From positions 1 through 35,806 of the forward strand of contig CAYUEN010000020.1 in assembly GCA_964443745.1 (NCBI GenBank): a stretch of 35,806 nt of DNA, in the 5' to 3' direction. Positions 22,373 through 30,908 of the stretch are shown here, one piece after another; the first letter of the stretch is position 1, and the number at the start of each line of letters is the position of its first letter. The position numbers and the translations under genes were made by a program. Source of the DNA: CAYUEN01 sp964443745. GTDB taxonomy: Bacteria; Campylobacterota; Campylobacteria; Campylobacterales; QNZT01. The notes beneath the pieces were generated by a model, which saw only the letters and a program-made list of their open reading frames with translations, had not been told where the DNA came from and searched no databases.

Positions 22373-23731
22373 CTACCTGGAAGGTTTGTCGGGCGGCGGA
22401 ATCGGCCCGATGCGTTCGGGATCGAAGAATCGGGGCAGCTTTTCGAACGCCTCCAACCCTTCGAGGCGAAAGATCGTACGGGCGTCTTCGTATCGGACGA
22501 CCACCCCTTCGTAGCCGTCCAGAAAATCGTAAACTCTCCCTTTTGCGTCGGTGTAGCGGGAAACGGAAGGATAGGGCGTCTTCTTTCTCTGATATCGGGC
22601 GTTCGGCGTTTCGAAGCGCCCTTCGAAAACGAGCGCTCCCTCGGGGGCGGGAAAGAGCGGATTGTGTTCGAGAAGGGGACGCACCGCGCTCTTTTTTTCT
22701 CCGGATATCGGATCGAACCAGCTGATACGATAGTCTGAAGTGTCGGCGAGATCGAACCGATAAAACCGGTCGCAAAGCGTTTTGTCTCTTTTGTCGTATA
22801 TTCGGTAGTGCCAGATCGGTTCGTAGGTGAGTATCTCCTTGATCTTTTCGGGATTCCAATCAAGGCGAAAGTATGCGGCGTCGTAGCGGATTTCACGTAG
22901 CAGATAGCGCACGCCCCGCCCCTTTTCCGTCGTATCGACGGCGGCCGCGATAGCGGGCAATATGGCGATCATACGCTGTGTGCTCCGCTCCCCGATCAAG
23001 GTGTCCGTCAAAAAATTTCCGTAAGGAACGCTCGACATACTCTCGTAGATACCCGATTCAAGACGCGAACAGCTTCGACTGTCCGGAAAGAGAGGAGAAA
23101 AGGGTGTGGCAAGATCGAGCCGCTTCCATTTCGAAGCGATCCGGGAAGCGAGGCTTTTGCGGCGATAGCGGAGCCGATTCGGCGCGAGAGGTTCGATTTC
23201 GAAGGTGATCGTATCGGTTCGTAGCGCTCCTTCGGGTGTCGTTTCGTACCGCTCGTAGAGAAGCGTTCGAATCGATCGCAAAAACCGATATCGACGTTTG
23301 ACGTTCGCCTTCGCGCAGACCGTTTTCGGCATATCTCGGAGATTTTCCCGTGAGAGTTTCTCCTCTTTGGCGGGAAGAAGGGAGTTCGCCCCCGGTTCGC
23401 CGAACGCTTCGGAGGCGGTAGCGTAACGTGCCGTCACCCTTCGAAGGTATCTGCCGTTTACCCAGGAGAGCGGATAGCCGCTGTGGATCGTTTTTCCGCT
23501 TTCGTCGATACGGTCCGAATCAAACGCGATCGCATACCATGGCGTCTTCTTGTACAGCGCCATATCCACCACATAGATTTCGCATCGGTCGGATTCCAGC
23601 GTTCCGGTTCGTGCGGCATGGGGGGAGGGGGCTTCGCGCATGACGAGGCGATCCCCCTCTTTGAGAGGGACGACACAATATTCCGCCTCACAAAACGAAA
23701 AAAGAAGCAGAAAAAGCAGCGCGCCTCGCAC
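22373..23731 (-). CDS. Exported protein with N-terminal SH3-like domain, function unknown
   Basis: 452 aa. Signal peptide MRGALLFLLLFSFCEA, then a bacterial SH3-like domain at about 20-115 (PLKEGDRLVMREAPSP, TGTLESD, WYAIAF, LSWVNGRYL). Such domains often bind peptidoglycan or peptides. The rest is rich in Arg, Tyr and Glu with no recognised motif; pieces such as YRISWFDPISGEKKSAVRP and DAKGRVYDFLDGYEG suggest beta-propeller-like or beta-sandwich strands. It follows the DUF533 gene by 15 nt and is probably co-transcribed. Confidence 0.72.
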   Translation of the reverse strand: MRGALLFLLLFSFCEAEYCVVPLKEGDRLVMREAPSPHAARTGTLESDRCEIYVVDMALYKKTPWYAIAFDSDRIDESGKTIHSGYPLSWVNGRYLRRVTARYATASEAFGEPGANSLLPAKEEKLSRENLRDMPKTVCAKANVKRRYRFLRSIRTLLYERYETTPEGALRTDTITFEIEPLAPNRLRYRRKSLASRIASKWKRLDLATPFSPLFPDSRSCSRLESGIYESMSSVPYGNFLTDTLIGERSTQRMIAILPAIAAAVDTTEKGRGVRYLLREIRYDAAYFRLDWNPEKIKEILTYEPIWHYRIYDKRDKTLCDRFYRFDLADTSDYRISWFDPISGEKKSAVRPLLEHNPLFPAPEGALVFEGRFETPNARYQRKKTPYPSVSRYTDAKGRVYDFLDGYEGVVVRYEDARTIFRLEGLEAFEKLPRFFDPERIGPIPPPDKPSR

Positions 23732-23746
23732 GTTGACTCTTCGGGA

Positions 23747-24370
23747 TCAACTCTCGTAGAGAGCCGGCTTGTTCAATTTGGCATGGATGGCGTTGACCAT
23801 CTCGGGCTCGATACCCAACCCTTTGGCGAGTCGGTCGAGATACTCCACTTCCGCATCGGTATCGATGTTGATCGCCATAGCCGAAACCGCGTAGACTTGC
23901 TGTGCCATCTCTTCGGGAACCCTTTGGACGAGTCCTTCGATATCGACGGGAGATTCGAGCTCCTCCTTGACGATCGCGAGCTCTTCGGGGGTGACGTCAC
24001 CGATATATTTCGTGATCTGCGCCTCCTCTTCCGCATCGATCACGCCGTCGGCTTTGGCAGCGGAGACGATCGCTTTGAGCAAAATTTCCGCCTTCTCCTC
24101 CTCGGTGGGTGCTGCCTTGACGCTTTCGCCGCGCAGCATGGAAGAAAGTAGGCCGCCCAGGTCTCCTTCTCCTCCTTTCGCTCCGCTCAAAGAGCCGAGA
24201 ACCGAACCGAGGATATTCCCGCCCGAAGTCGACGAATCGCCCCCTTTCGAACCGCCCAGCATACTTCCCAGCATATCTGTGATGTTGCCGGATCCGCCCA
24301 TCGCCTTTCCGATACCGCGCACCACCATCACGCCGATCGCGATTTTGCTCATCGTACTCATCATACTCAT
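23747..24370 (-). CDS. DUF533/TerB-like membrane-associated protein (YebE type)
   Basis: 207 aa. A hydrophobic N-terminus and a Gly/Ser-rich low-complexity linker (about 25-90) precede a helical TerB-like domain (about 95-200). That domain carries the typical AIVSAAKADGVIDAEEEAQI segment with its acidic metal-like ligands and the closing VNAIHAKL. This layout matches inner-membrane YebE/DUF533, whose exact job is not known; TerB domains bind metal and act in envelope stress. It is followed by the SH3-like exported protein. Confidence 0.82.
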   Translation of the reverse strand: MSMMSTMSKIAIGVMVVRGIGKAMGGSGNITDMLGSMLGGSKGGDSSTSGGNILGSVLGSLSGAKGGEGDLGGLLSSMLRGESVKAAPTEEEKAEILLKAIVSAAKADGVIDAEEEAQITKYIGDVTPEELAIVKEELESPVDIEGLVQRVPEEMAQQVYAVSAMAINIDTDAEVEYLDRLAKGLGIEPEMVNAIHAKLNKPALYES

Positions 24371-24471
24371 AGTCTACTCCTTTGGATTGTGTATGGCTTA
24401 CATGATAGCAGAAATGGTTGATTTTCTTCAAAAAAAGAGGATTGGATCGAAAGGAGTTGTGCCAACACCGA

Positions 24472-25386
24472 TCAGAGTTGATCGGGCTGGATATTCTGTC
24501 TGTGGTATCTTTGAACGATATCGGGGTCGGGGTGGAGGTTGACCTTCGCGTCTTGTTTGCCTTCGTAGGGGATATGGGAGAGGACATAGCGGATCGATTC
24601 GAGTCGCGCCCGTTTTTTGTCGTTGGAGTTGACGATGATCCAGGGGCTATAAGAGGTGTGGGTGCGGGAAAACATCTCCTCTTTGTAGAAAGTGACCTTC
24701 TCCCACATCTTTTGTGCCTGTTTGTCCACGGGACTCAGTTTCCACTGCTTGAGCGGGTTGTGTTCGCGCTCATGAAAGCGTCTTTGCTGTGTCTCCTTGG
24801 AGATGGAAAACCAGAACTTGATCAAAATGATACCGTCGTCTATCAGCGCGTGTTCGATCTCCGGGACCTCTCTCATAAATTTTTCATATTGTTCGGGCGT
24901 ACAGAAACCGAAAACCGGTTCGACGATCGCGCGGTTGTACCAACTGCGGTCGAAGAAGGCGATTTCGCCCGGGTTGGGGAGCTGGGCGAAGTAGCGTTGA
25001 AAGTAGAATTGTCCCTTCTCCACTTCCGTTGGGGCGGGAAGTGCGACGACGCGGTATTTTCTGGGATTGAGATACATAGTGAAGCGTTTGATTGCACCCC
25101 CCTTGCCCGCGGCATCGCGACCCTCGTAGATGATCATCAATCTCTTTTTGTTTTCGTAGATCCAGTTTTGCATCTTGATCAGTTCGATCTGGAGTTTGAT
25201 CAATTCGTCTTCGTAGGCGATCGTGCGTAGCGCTTTGGAGATTTTCTTTTTTCTCAACAACTGCTTGACGCCCGAAGCGGTGCGGAGTTTTCGGATTTTG
25301 TCTTCCAGATCGGCGAGTTTTTCCCGAAGATCGGGTTCGTGGATTCTCTCTTTGAGATAGAAAAGGTCGTCGAAGAGGGTTTTCAT
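24472..25386 (-). CDS. Polyphosphate kinase 2
   Basis: 304 aa, single-domain PPK2. Walker A EGRDAAGKGG (88-97), the family block FFDRSWYNRAIVEPVFGF (144-161) and the lid region QQRRFHEREHNPLKQWKLSP. PPK2 uses polyphosphate to phosphorylate nucleoside mono- or diphosphates. The class, and so the preferred substrate, needs assay. The gene has its own TATAAT promoter within the 60-nt gap after the MFS gene. Confidence 0.93.
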   Translation of the reverse strand: MKTLFDDLFYLKERIHEPDLREKLADLEDKIRKLRTASGVKQLLRKKKISKALRTIAYEDELIKLQIELIKMQNWIYENKKRLMIIYEGRDAAGKGGAIKRFTMYLNPRKYRVVALPAPTEVEKGQFYFQRYFAQLPNPGEIAFFDRSWYNRAIVEPVFGFCTPEQYEKFMREVPEIEHALIDDGIILIKFWFSISKETQQRRFHEREHNPLKQWKLSPVDKQAQKMWEKVTFYKEEMFSRTHTSYSPWIIVNSNDKKRARLESIRYVLSHIPYEGKQDAKVNLHPDPDIVQRYHRQNIQPDQL

Positions 25387-25418
25387 GAGAAATCCTTTTA
25401 AAATATTTAAATGTATAG

Positions 25419-25424
25419 ATTATA
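25419..25424 (-). promoter_or_regulatory. -10 box of the polyphosphate kinase 2 gene
   Basis: Minus-strand TATAAT in TAGATATAATC, 32 nt before the start codon, within an A/T-rich gap. Confidence 0.5.
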
Positions 25425-25447
25425 TCTAAAGTATCGTTAAATTTTAA

Positions 25448-26524
25448 TTATATAGAGAGTGAGAGAAGCGCGGCCGCGGCGATCGCGGCCGCTCCGAGAA
25501 AGAGATAGGGGCCGTAGAGGTATCCCGCGATCAGCGATCCGGCAAACCCTCCCAACCCGAATCCGAATCCGTAATAAAACTGTGCGGCGAGTTTTTTCTG
25601 TCTGTCATAGAGCGAAGTCAGATAGGTGAGCGTGGCGGAGTGGTAGAGGGCGAACCCGAACGCATGAAGGCTTTGCGAGAGGAAAAGGATTGCGAGGTTT
25701 CGGGGAAAGGCGAAAAGCAGCAGCCAGCGCACGACGGTCGCGAAGAGGGTGAAGCGGATGACGGCGGGCAGGTCGCCGCGGAGAAAACGGGCTTGAAAAT
25801 AGAAGAGGGCGATTTCGCACACCACACCGAAAGTCCACAGATAGCTGACCGTCTCGAGAGCGACGCCATGGTCGGTTTCGTATATGGTGAAAAAGCTGTA
25901 GAAAGCGCCGAAACTCACCTGCATCAAAAAGATGCTGATCCAGATTTTCCAGTGGCGTCGCAGTACAAAAGAGCCGTCCGCGGATGGGGTGTCGTTGGAG
26001 AAGTGGGTGCGATCCTGCGCGATAAGCCATGCGAAAAGTACGCTGAAAAAGATCGTCACCGCCGCGAAATGGAGTCCCATACGATAATCTTCCAGGAGTT
26101 TCGCCAGTACCAGCGCCACGAAAATGAAACCGATCGAGCCGAAGAGACGCGATTTGCCGTAGCGGCTTTTGCCGAGCTTTTCGATCGCGTAGGTTTCGAT
26201 AAAAGGAAGCGTCAGTCCGCTGGAGACGCCGAAGACGATATTGCTCAGCGCAAAAAGGCCGAATGTGGTGATCGTCGTATAAAAAAGCGGAATCGTCGCC
26301 AACATGAAGAAGAGGGCGATCAACAGGACGTTTTTGGTCAGCCGAAAGTGTTTGAGAAAGAAAAAGGGGGTAAAAAAGCGCATCAGGGGTGCGATCGAAA
26401 AGATCACGCCGATTTGCGCGGGGGTGTATCCGATCGTCCGAAGAATCTTCGGTAGAAAGATCACATAGACGCCGATCAGCGCGAAATAGAAAAAGAAGAA
26501 GGCGGAAATACGAAAAAAGCGCAG
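25448..26524 (-). CDS. Major facilitator superfamily transporter (probable non-ATG start)
   Basis: About 358 aa if translation begins at the CTG at 26522-26524, or 338 aa from the GTG at 26464. The CTG version supplies the first helix (RISAFFFFYFALIGVYVIFL) that MFS proteins of this PP-like (sugar/nucleoside symporter) group need, followed by LPKILRTIGYTPAQIGVIFS. No ATG, GTG or TTG exists in frame upstream of the GTG. The CTG lies one base after the TAA of the RDD gene, consistent with re-initiation. About 11-12 helices can be counted, and the protein ends with a Gly/Ala-rich helix. Substrate unknown. Confidence 0.8.
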   Translation of the reverse strand: MRFFRISAFFFFYFALIGVYVIFLPKILRTIGYTPAQIGVIFSIAPLMRFFTPFFFLKHFRLTKNVLLIALFFMLATIPLFYTTITTFGLFALSNIVFGVSSGLTLPFIETYAIEKLGKSRYGKSRLFGSIGFIFVALVLAKLLEDYRMGLHFAAVTIFFSVLFAWLIAQDRTHFSNDTPSADGSFVLRRHWKIWISIFLMQVSFGAFYSFFTIYETDHGVALETVSYLWTFGVVCEIALFYFQARFLRGDLPAVIRFTLFATVVRWLLLFAFPRNLAILFLSQSLHAFGFALYHSATLTYLTSLYDRQKKLAAQFYYGFGFGLGGFAGSLIAGYLYGPYLFLGAAAIAAAALLSLSI

Positions 26525-26525
26525 G

Positions 26526-27023
26526 TTACGCCTCCGTTTTGACGATCGCGGTGCCGCTGAGCAGATCTTGAAGTCCGCGTCGGTCTTTTCGGAAGAGAGG
26601 ATAGAAGAGACCGAAAAAGGTGAAGAAGATCAGATTGAAATAGAAAAACCGCAGCAGCGCCGGTAAGAGCGTAGGGCGCTTACCGCTTTTGATATCGATC
26701 AGCTTGAGACGATAGGCTCTCATTCCGGGAGTCTGGCCCGAGACGACATAGAAGAGCACCACAATGATTCCCAGCGGAATCAGGATCATCGCCCACCCCC
26801 CTACCATATGCTCCCGAAACCCTTCTCTTCCGCCCATCGCGAGATAGATGACGGTATAGAAGATCGGCATCGCGAGCAAAAAGGAGTCGGTGATGAAGGC
26901 TTTGAGTCGTTCGAACGCAGTGGCGTAGGGATAGTCGGGCACGTCCGATTTTTCGTTTTTGCGGTTTTTTTTCGACGTTTTGGGTTCGGGGATTCTGTTT
27001 TGTTTGATATCGCGCCACCGCAT
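26526..27023 (-). CDS. RDD-family membrane protein
   Basis: 165 aa. A charged cytoplasmic N-terminus (to about 45) is followed by the RDD start RLKAFITDSFLLAMPIFY, a second helix MILIPLGIIVVLFYVV, the conserved GQTPGMRAYRLKLID block, and a third helix YFNLIFFTFFGLFYPL. The protein closes with RRGLQDLLSGTAIV. The first gene of a pair with the MFS transporter; the ribosome site GGAGG precedes the ATG. RDD proteins are small membrane proteins, some implicated in ion exchange. Confidence 0.88.
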   Translation of the reverse strand: MRWRDIKQNRIPEPKTSKKNRKNEKSDVPDYPYATAFERLKAFITDSFLLAMPIFYTVIYLAMGGREGFREHMVGGWAMILIPLGIIVVLFYVVSGQTPGMRAYRLKLIDIKSGKRPTLLPALLRFFYFNLIFFTFFGLFYPLFRKDRRGLQDLLSGTAIVKTEA

Positions 27024-27046
27024 CGTCGCCTCCGTATTTTTCGGTG

Positions 27047-27052
27047 ATTATA
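27047..27052 (-). promoter_or_regulatory. -10 box of the RDD-MFS operon
   Basis: Minus-strand TTTCGCTATAATCACC gives a perfect TATAAT 23 nt before the start codon; TTCGCTATAAT recurs at the ilvD promoter. Confidence 0.55.
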
Positions 27053-27088
27053 GCGAAAGGGATGTTAAGAGGCGGGTGAACGCGTCTG

Positions 27089-27113
27089 TTTCCGCCCGCA
27101 ATCGGGGCGGAAA
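27089..27113 (-). terminator. Hairpin after the HDOD gene
   Basis: TTTCCGCCC and GGGCGGAAA form a perfect 9-bp stem with a 7-nt loop, starting right after the stop codon of the HDOD gene. There is no T-run after it on the minus strand, so it may stabilise the mRNA end rather than terminate. Confidence 0.45.
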
Positions 27114-27114
27114 A

Positions 27115-27942
27115 TCAGGCGGTTTCGAGGTTGAGCATCTCTTCGGCTACGCGGCTGAAACCTTCGGGATCGATATCGTATTTTTCCACGATCTCGAGTG
27201 CGGCCGGTAATTGGGATGCGGGATCGTAGGGTGTCGTGGTGATCAGAGATTTGACCGCCTGCAAGGCGGCAGCGGCCTGGCGATGCTCCTCTTTGGCCTC
27301 ATGTGGCGTATTGAGATAGCGGATCGAAGCGTAGAGTCCTTCGTCGAAATTCCACTCCTGCAGTAGCAGTGCGGTTACCTCTTCGTTGGTGATGCCGAAA
27401 ACTTTGTTTTCCAGTTCGGCAAGTTCCCGGAGATTTTTTGTCTGGGCTACATGCTCCTTGAATTGCTCCACTTTGCCGTGTTCTTTCACGATATTCGAAA
27501 GGACGATTTTGCCTACCTCCATCAAAAAAGAGGGGAGTGCCAGTGTTTCGTAGAGGTCCCGATTGGTTCTTTTGAGCCATCTGGAAGTGAAGGCGTTTTG
27601 CATCTCCGCGATGTGGGAGAATTGTCGGGCATCGATTCCGTAGGCGGAGAGGTCGAGGTCGGGCTTTTTCTGCAGAAAGGAGGAGAAAGCGAAACCTTTG
27701 ACCGTATCCATTCCGAAGATCGAGACCGCCTGGGTAATCCCTTTGATCTCGCGGCTGAAGCCGTAAAGCGGACTGTTGGCCGCCTTGAGGATATTGGCGG
27801 TCGTCATCGGATCTTTTTCTACGACTCTTGCAAGTTCGGCGACTGATCCATCTGGATTGTTGCATACAGCCATAACCTGTTGTACCGTGTCGTCGAGAGG
27901 GGGGAACGCTTTGACCTGGTCGGTAATCTTTTCTGCTATCAT
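27115..27942 (-). CDS. HDOD domain signalling protein
   Basis: 275 aa, nearly all one HDOD domain. Conserved pieces are FPPLDDTVQQVMAVC, LARVVEKDPMTTANILKAAN, SPLYGFSREIKGITQAVSIFG and LPSFLMEVGKIVLS. HDOD domains are degenerate HD-type domains without the metal site, found in proteins that relay signals in motility and stress. The start has GAAGG upstream. The gene stands alone and ends in a strong hairpin. Confidence 0.9.
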   Translation of the reverse strand: MIAEKITDQVKAFPPLDDTVQQVMAVCNNPDGSVAELARVVEKDPMTTANILKAANSPLYGFSREIKGITQAVSIFGMDTVKGFAFSSFLQKKPDLDLSAYGIDARQFSHIAEMQNAFTSRWLKRTNRDLYETLALPSFLMEVGKIVLSNIVKEHGKVEQFKEHVAQTKNLRELAELENKVFGITNEEVTALLLQEWNFDEGLYASIRYLNTPHEAKEEHRQAAAALQAVKSLITTTPYDPASQLPAALEIVEKYDIDPEGFSRVAEEMLNLETA

Positions 27943-28004
27943 CTGTATCCTTCTTCGTAGTTATGTGGTTTGTTACGTGTAGATCGGTCGATAATGGAAA
28001 ATAT

Positions 28005-28766
28005 TTAGAGGCAAAAGGTCGCAAGATAGGGTTTGTGGTCGGATGAGTGTATCTCTTCTCTGCTATGGTATTCCGTGAGTTGTATCCCTTTGTAGAAAAT
28101 GTGGTCGAGAGGATATCTGAAAAGAGGATTTTTGCCAGGGGTGTGCGGAAAGGGGACACGTCGCAGACGGAACGTATCGGCAAATTCCATCAGCAGCCCC
28201 ATGCGCGAAGGATTCCAAGTATTGAAATCGCCCGAAAGAATCAGATGGGTATGCTGTTCGCAAAGGGTGGCGATCTGTCTGAGCTGGGAGATGAAGTGTT
28301 CTTTTTTGACGAAGTTGATCATGTGGACGTTGATCATCTCCAGAGAGGAGCCGTCGGGGAGTTCGTATCGGGTGGCGACACTGATTTTCGGTGTTTTGAT
28401 GATGGGTTCGTTTCCGGTGGTAAGCAGAGGGATACACTCCCTCAGCTCCGCCCTCGCGGCACTGAGAAGGCCGTAGTGGTTTTGGTGGAGGGTGATGTTG
28501 GGATAGAAACTGTAGCCGTAATCTCTCTGTTTGTCCAATATGCTGCGTTCGTTTCGGATTCGGTACTCCTGGAACGTGATCAATGCCGGTGCGTCGTGTT
28601 CGAGGATCTGCTGAAAATCATGCAGCCATTTATAGTGGTGGTTGTTTTTGTGGACGTTCCAGTTCAGCAGTGTGAACGACTCCGGCAGATGTTTGATCTT
28701 TACCGATTTGATGACGGGCGAGATGCTTTTTCGATCCAGATACCAGGGTAGCAATTTCCTATACAT
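28005..28766 (-). CDS. Endonuclease/exonuclease/phosphatase (EEP) family protein
   Basis: 253 aa. EEP motifs in order: LLNWNVHKNN (catalytic Asn), ITFQEYR (metal Glu), MINVHMIN, LSGDFNTWNP (Asp and Asn) and HSSDHKPYLATF (Asp-His). Substrate could be a nucleic acid, phospholipid or inositol phosphate. It lies 11 nt after cardiolipin synthase with TAGGAG at the junction, so a link to phospholipid metabolism is a reasonable guess. There is no signal peptide, but a basic leader (MYRKLLPWYLDRKSISP) precedes the domain. Confidence 0.88.
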   Translation of the reverse strand: MYRKLLPWYLDRKSISPVIKSVKIKHLPESFTLLNWNVHKNNHHYKWLHDFQQILEHDAPALITFQEYRIRNERSILDKQRDYGYSFYPNITLHQNHYGLLSAARAELRECIPLLTTGNEPIIKTPKISVATRYELPDGSSLEMINVHMINFVKKEHFISQLRQIATLCEQHTHLILSGDFNTWNPSRMGLLMEFADTFRLRRVPFPHTPGKNPLFRYPLDHIFYKGIQLTEYHSREEIHSSDHKPYLATFCL

Positions 28767-28777
28767 CCGGGTTTCTC

Positions 28778-30178
28778 CTAAAGTATGGGTGCGATGATTT
28801 TGAAAACGTTTTCAAAGACGATACGCACCTTGCCCGCCGTTTTCATATCCGTATCGCAGTGGCTGTAGAGGGCTTCGATCCAGTTTTTGAGTAGTCGTTG
28901 TTCTCTTTTGGTATAGAGAAACGTGGAGACTTCGAAATTGTAGAAAAAGCTCCTCACATCGAAATTGGCCGAACCCAGAATTCCGACCATCTCATCGATC
29001 AGAATCGCCTTGGCATGGAGCATACCGCTTTTGTAGAAGCGAATCGTTACATCCTCTTTCGCCAAATCCCTCAAAAAGCCGATACGGCTCATATCGACCA
29101 GTGGATGATCCGATGTATCCGGAACGATGATTTGCACGTCCACGCCTCTGTGGCTGGCGATCGTCAGCGCTTCGAGAAGAGATGCGTCGGGAATGAAATA
29201 GGGGGTGACGATCCATATGTGTTTTTGTGCCAGCGCTATCCCCTGTAAAATCGCTTCGTAGAGGGCGTCCGTCGCGATATCCGGGCCGGATGGAACGACC
29301 TGCAGCAGTGCATTGTCGGAGGATTTGCGTATGGATAGGGATTGTGCGAGTCGAATACGGCTTTGGGTCTGGGATTCCCAGTCGGAGCGAAAGACTTCCA
29401 GATAGTGGTAGGCCGCTCTGCCTTCCACGATAAAAGAGATATCCGCCCAGAGTTTTTCATGCGGCTTAGGGGCGAGATATTCGCGTGCGATGTTCATGCC
29501 GCCGCTCATTACCTTTTCACCGTCGACGATGATCATTTTTCGGTGGTTTCTGAGGTTGATTTTGCTGTTGAAAGGCTCTTTGATAACCGACATGAAAAAG
29601 TGGTATTCTCCTCCCGCCTCTTTCAGGGGACGCAGCGGTGAAGGGTCGAACTCCAGCCATTTCGATCCGATGGCGTCCATCAGGATTTTCACCTCGACTC
29701 CCTCTTTCGCCTTTCGTGCGAGATGGTCGACGATGGTTTCGGTCACGCTGTCTTTTCCCAGGATATAGGTGGAGATATAGATCGCTTTTCGTGCGTTTGC
29801 GATCATATCGAGAAGTTTCTCGTACGCCTCTATCCCGTCCGCGCAGAGAAAGAAATCGTTACCCGGCAGTGCGCAGGCGATTTTGTTGCGACAAAGCAGC
29901 CTCTCTATCTGCGAATGGGGGCGATGGGGGTAGGGTGTCACTTCGGTCATGTTGATCATACCCTTTTTCCTGATGATGCGCTCTATCTTGCGTCCGCTCA
30001 GCAGGATGTAGAGCAAAATACCCAGATAGGGGTAGATGACGATGAAAAGAATCCATGCGATCATGCTGGAGGGTTTCTTGACCTGGGTAAGAATATGGAC
30101 GATCGTGATGGCGGCCGCGAGTATCGTGACGATGTTGATCAGGTGGGGTATGAGCAGTTGGGTCCAGAGTTCACTCAT
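28778..30178 (-). CDS. cls: Cardiolipin synthase
   Basis: 466 aa. Two N-terminal membrane helices (about 8-30 and 38-60) precede two phospholipase D motifs, H212-x-K214-x4-D219 (NHRKMIIVDGEKVMSGG) and H388-x-K390-x4-D395 (LHAKAILIDEMVGILGSANFD). This is the standard layout of ClsA-type enzymes that join two phosphatidylglycerol molecules at the inner membrane. The gene has an extended -10 promoter and the ribosome site AAGGAAAAAGG. It leads a two-gene operon with the EEP protein. Confidence 0.93.
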   Translation of the reverse strand: MSELWTQLLIPHLINIVTILAAAITIVHILTQVKKPSSMIAWILFIVIYPYLGILLYILLSGRKIERIIRKKGMINMTEVTPYPHRPHSQIERLLCRNKIACALPGNDFFLCADGIEAYEKLLDMIANARKAIYISTYILGKDSVTETIVDHLARKAKEGVEVKILMDAIGSKWLEFDPSPLRPLKEAGGEYHFFMSVIKEPFNSKINLRNHRKMIIVDGEKVMSGGMNIAREYLAPKPHEKLWADISFIVEGRAAYHYLEVFRSDWESQTQSRIRLAQSLSIRKSSDNALLQVVPSGPDIATDALYEAILQGIALAQKHIWIVTPYFIPDASLLEALTIASHRGVDVQIIVPDTSDHPLVDMSRIGFLRDLAKEDVTIRFYKSGMLHAKAILIDEMVGILGSANFDVRSFFYNFEVSTFLYTKREQRLLKNWIEALYSHCDTDMKTAGKVRIVFENVFKIIAPIL

Positions 30179-30200
30179 CGAATTCGCCTTTTTCCTTCTG

Positions 30201-30215
30201 ATCGATTATACCATA
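30201..30215 (-). promoter_or_regulatory. Extended -10 promoter of cls
   Basis: Minus-strand TATGGTATAATCGAT, identical over 15 nt to the promoter of the glycosidase-like operon. Confidence 0.65.
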
Positions 30216-30231
30216 GCGGATGGAAATGTGG

Positions 30232-30237
30232 TATAAT
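30232..30237 (+). promoter_or_regulatory. -10 box of pcm, giving a leaderless mRNA
   Basis: GTGGTATAATG holds TATAAT 7 nt before the pcm ATG, so transcription should start at or next to the A of the start codon. No Shine-Dalgarno fits between. Confidence 0.55.
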
Positions 30238-30244
30238 GTTACTT

Positions 30245-30856
30245 ATGGAAACACATAAAGCGTTGATAGATGCCTTGATCGATTCGGGCGTATTGAAGAC
30301 ACCTCGCATCGTCGAAGCCTTCAGGAAAGTCGATAGAAAATATTTCATTCCCGAACATCTTTGGGAGTACGCCTATATCGATGCGCCGCTCTCGATCGGA
30401 AACGGACAGACGATTTCTCAGCCGTGGACGGTCGCGTTCATGCTGGAGTTGCTTCAGCCCAAAGAGGGCGACAAGGTGCTCGATATCGGTTCGGGATCGG
30501 GGTGGACGACGGCGTTGTTGTGTGAAATCGTCGGAGAAAAAGGCTCCGTTTTGGGTCTGGAACGGGTGGATGCGCTCGTGGCGTTCGGCCGTGAAAATCT
30601 CGCGAAATTCCACAAACCCAACTGCCGTATCGAAAAAGCGGGCGAAGAGCTCGGCAAACCCGGAGAGGTGTTCGATGCGATACTCGTTTCGGCCAGTGCC
30701 GAAAGGGTCCCCGTACAGCTTTTCGATCAGCTAAAAGCGGGAGGACGACTGGTGATTCCGGTGCGCGATTCGATTTTCTATTTCGAAAAGGACGAAAGAG
30801 GGGAGGTTCATGAAAAAGAATTTCCCGGTTTTCGTTTCGTTCCATTGATATATTGA
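30245..30856 (+). CDS. pcm: Protein-L-isoaspartate O-methyltransferase
   Basis: 203 aa from the ATG at 30245. The open frame continues far upstream, but that part is antisense to cls. Family features are YAYIDAPLSIGNGQTISQPWTV, written here in two overlapping blocks (residues 43-62), the active-site T56/S58, and the SAM motif VLDIGSGSGW (78-87). The enzyme methylates isoaspartyl residues in aged proteins using S-adenosylmethionine. A TATAAT lies 7 nt before the ATG and there is no ribosome-binding site, so the mRNA is probably leaderless. It diverges from cls. Confidence 0.94.
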   Translation: METHKALIDALIDSGVLKTPRIVEAFRKVDRKYFIPEHLWEYAYIDAPLSIGNGQTISQPWTVAFMLELLQPKEGDKVLDIGSGSGWTTALLCEIVGEKGSVLGLERVDALVAFGRENLAKFHKPNCRIEKAGEELGKPGEVFDAILVSASAERVPVQLFDQLKAGGRLVIPVRDSIFYFEKDERGEVHEKEFPGFRFVPLIY

Positions 30857-30865
30857 AATATCATA

Positions 30866-30897
30866 GCTATAAATATAAAATATTTAACCTTTATAGC
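30866..30897. repeat. 8-bp inverted repeat downstream of pcm
   Basis: GCTATAAA and TTTATAGC pair perfectly across a 16-nt A/T-rich loop, starting 9 nt after the pcm stop. It may end pcm transcription weakly or act upstream of the cysteine-rich gene. Confidence 0.35.
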
Positions 30898-30908
30898 CAA
30901 AACACAAC

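Noticed and set aside
29723..30244. Rightward open frame extending pcm upstream
   Set aside because: It lies antisense to cls and has no family features; pcm homology begins at 30245.
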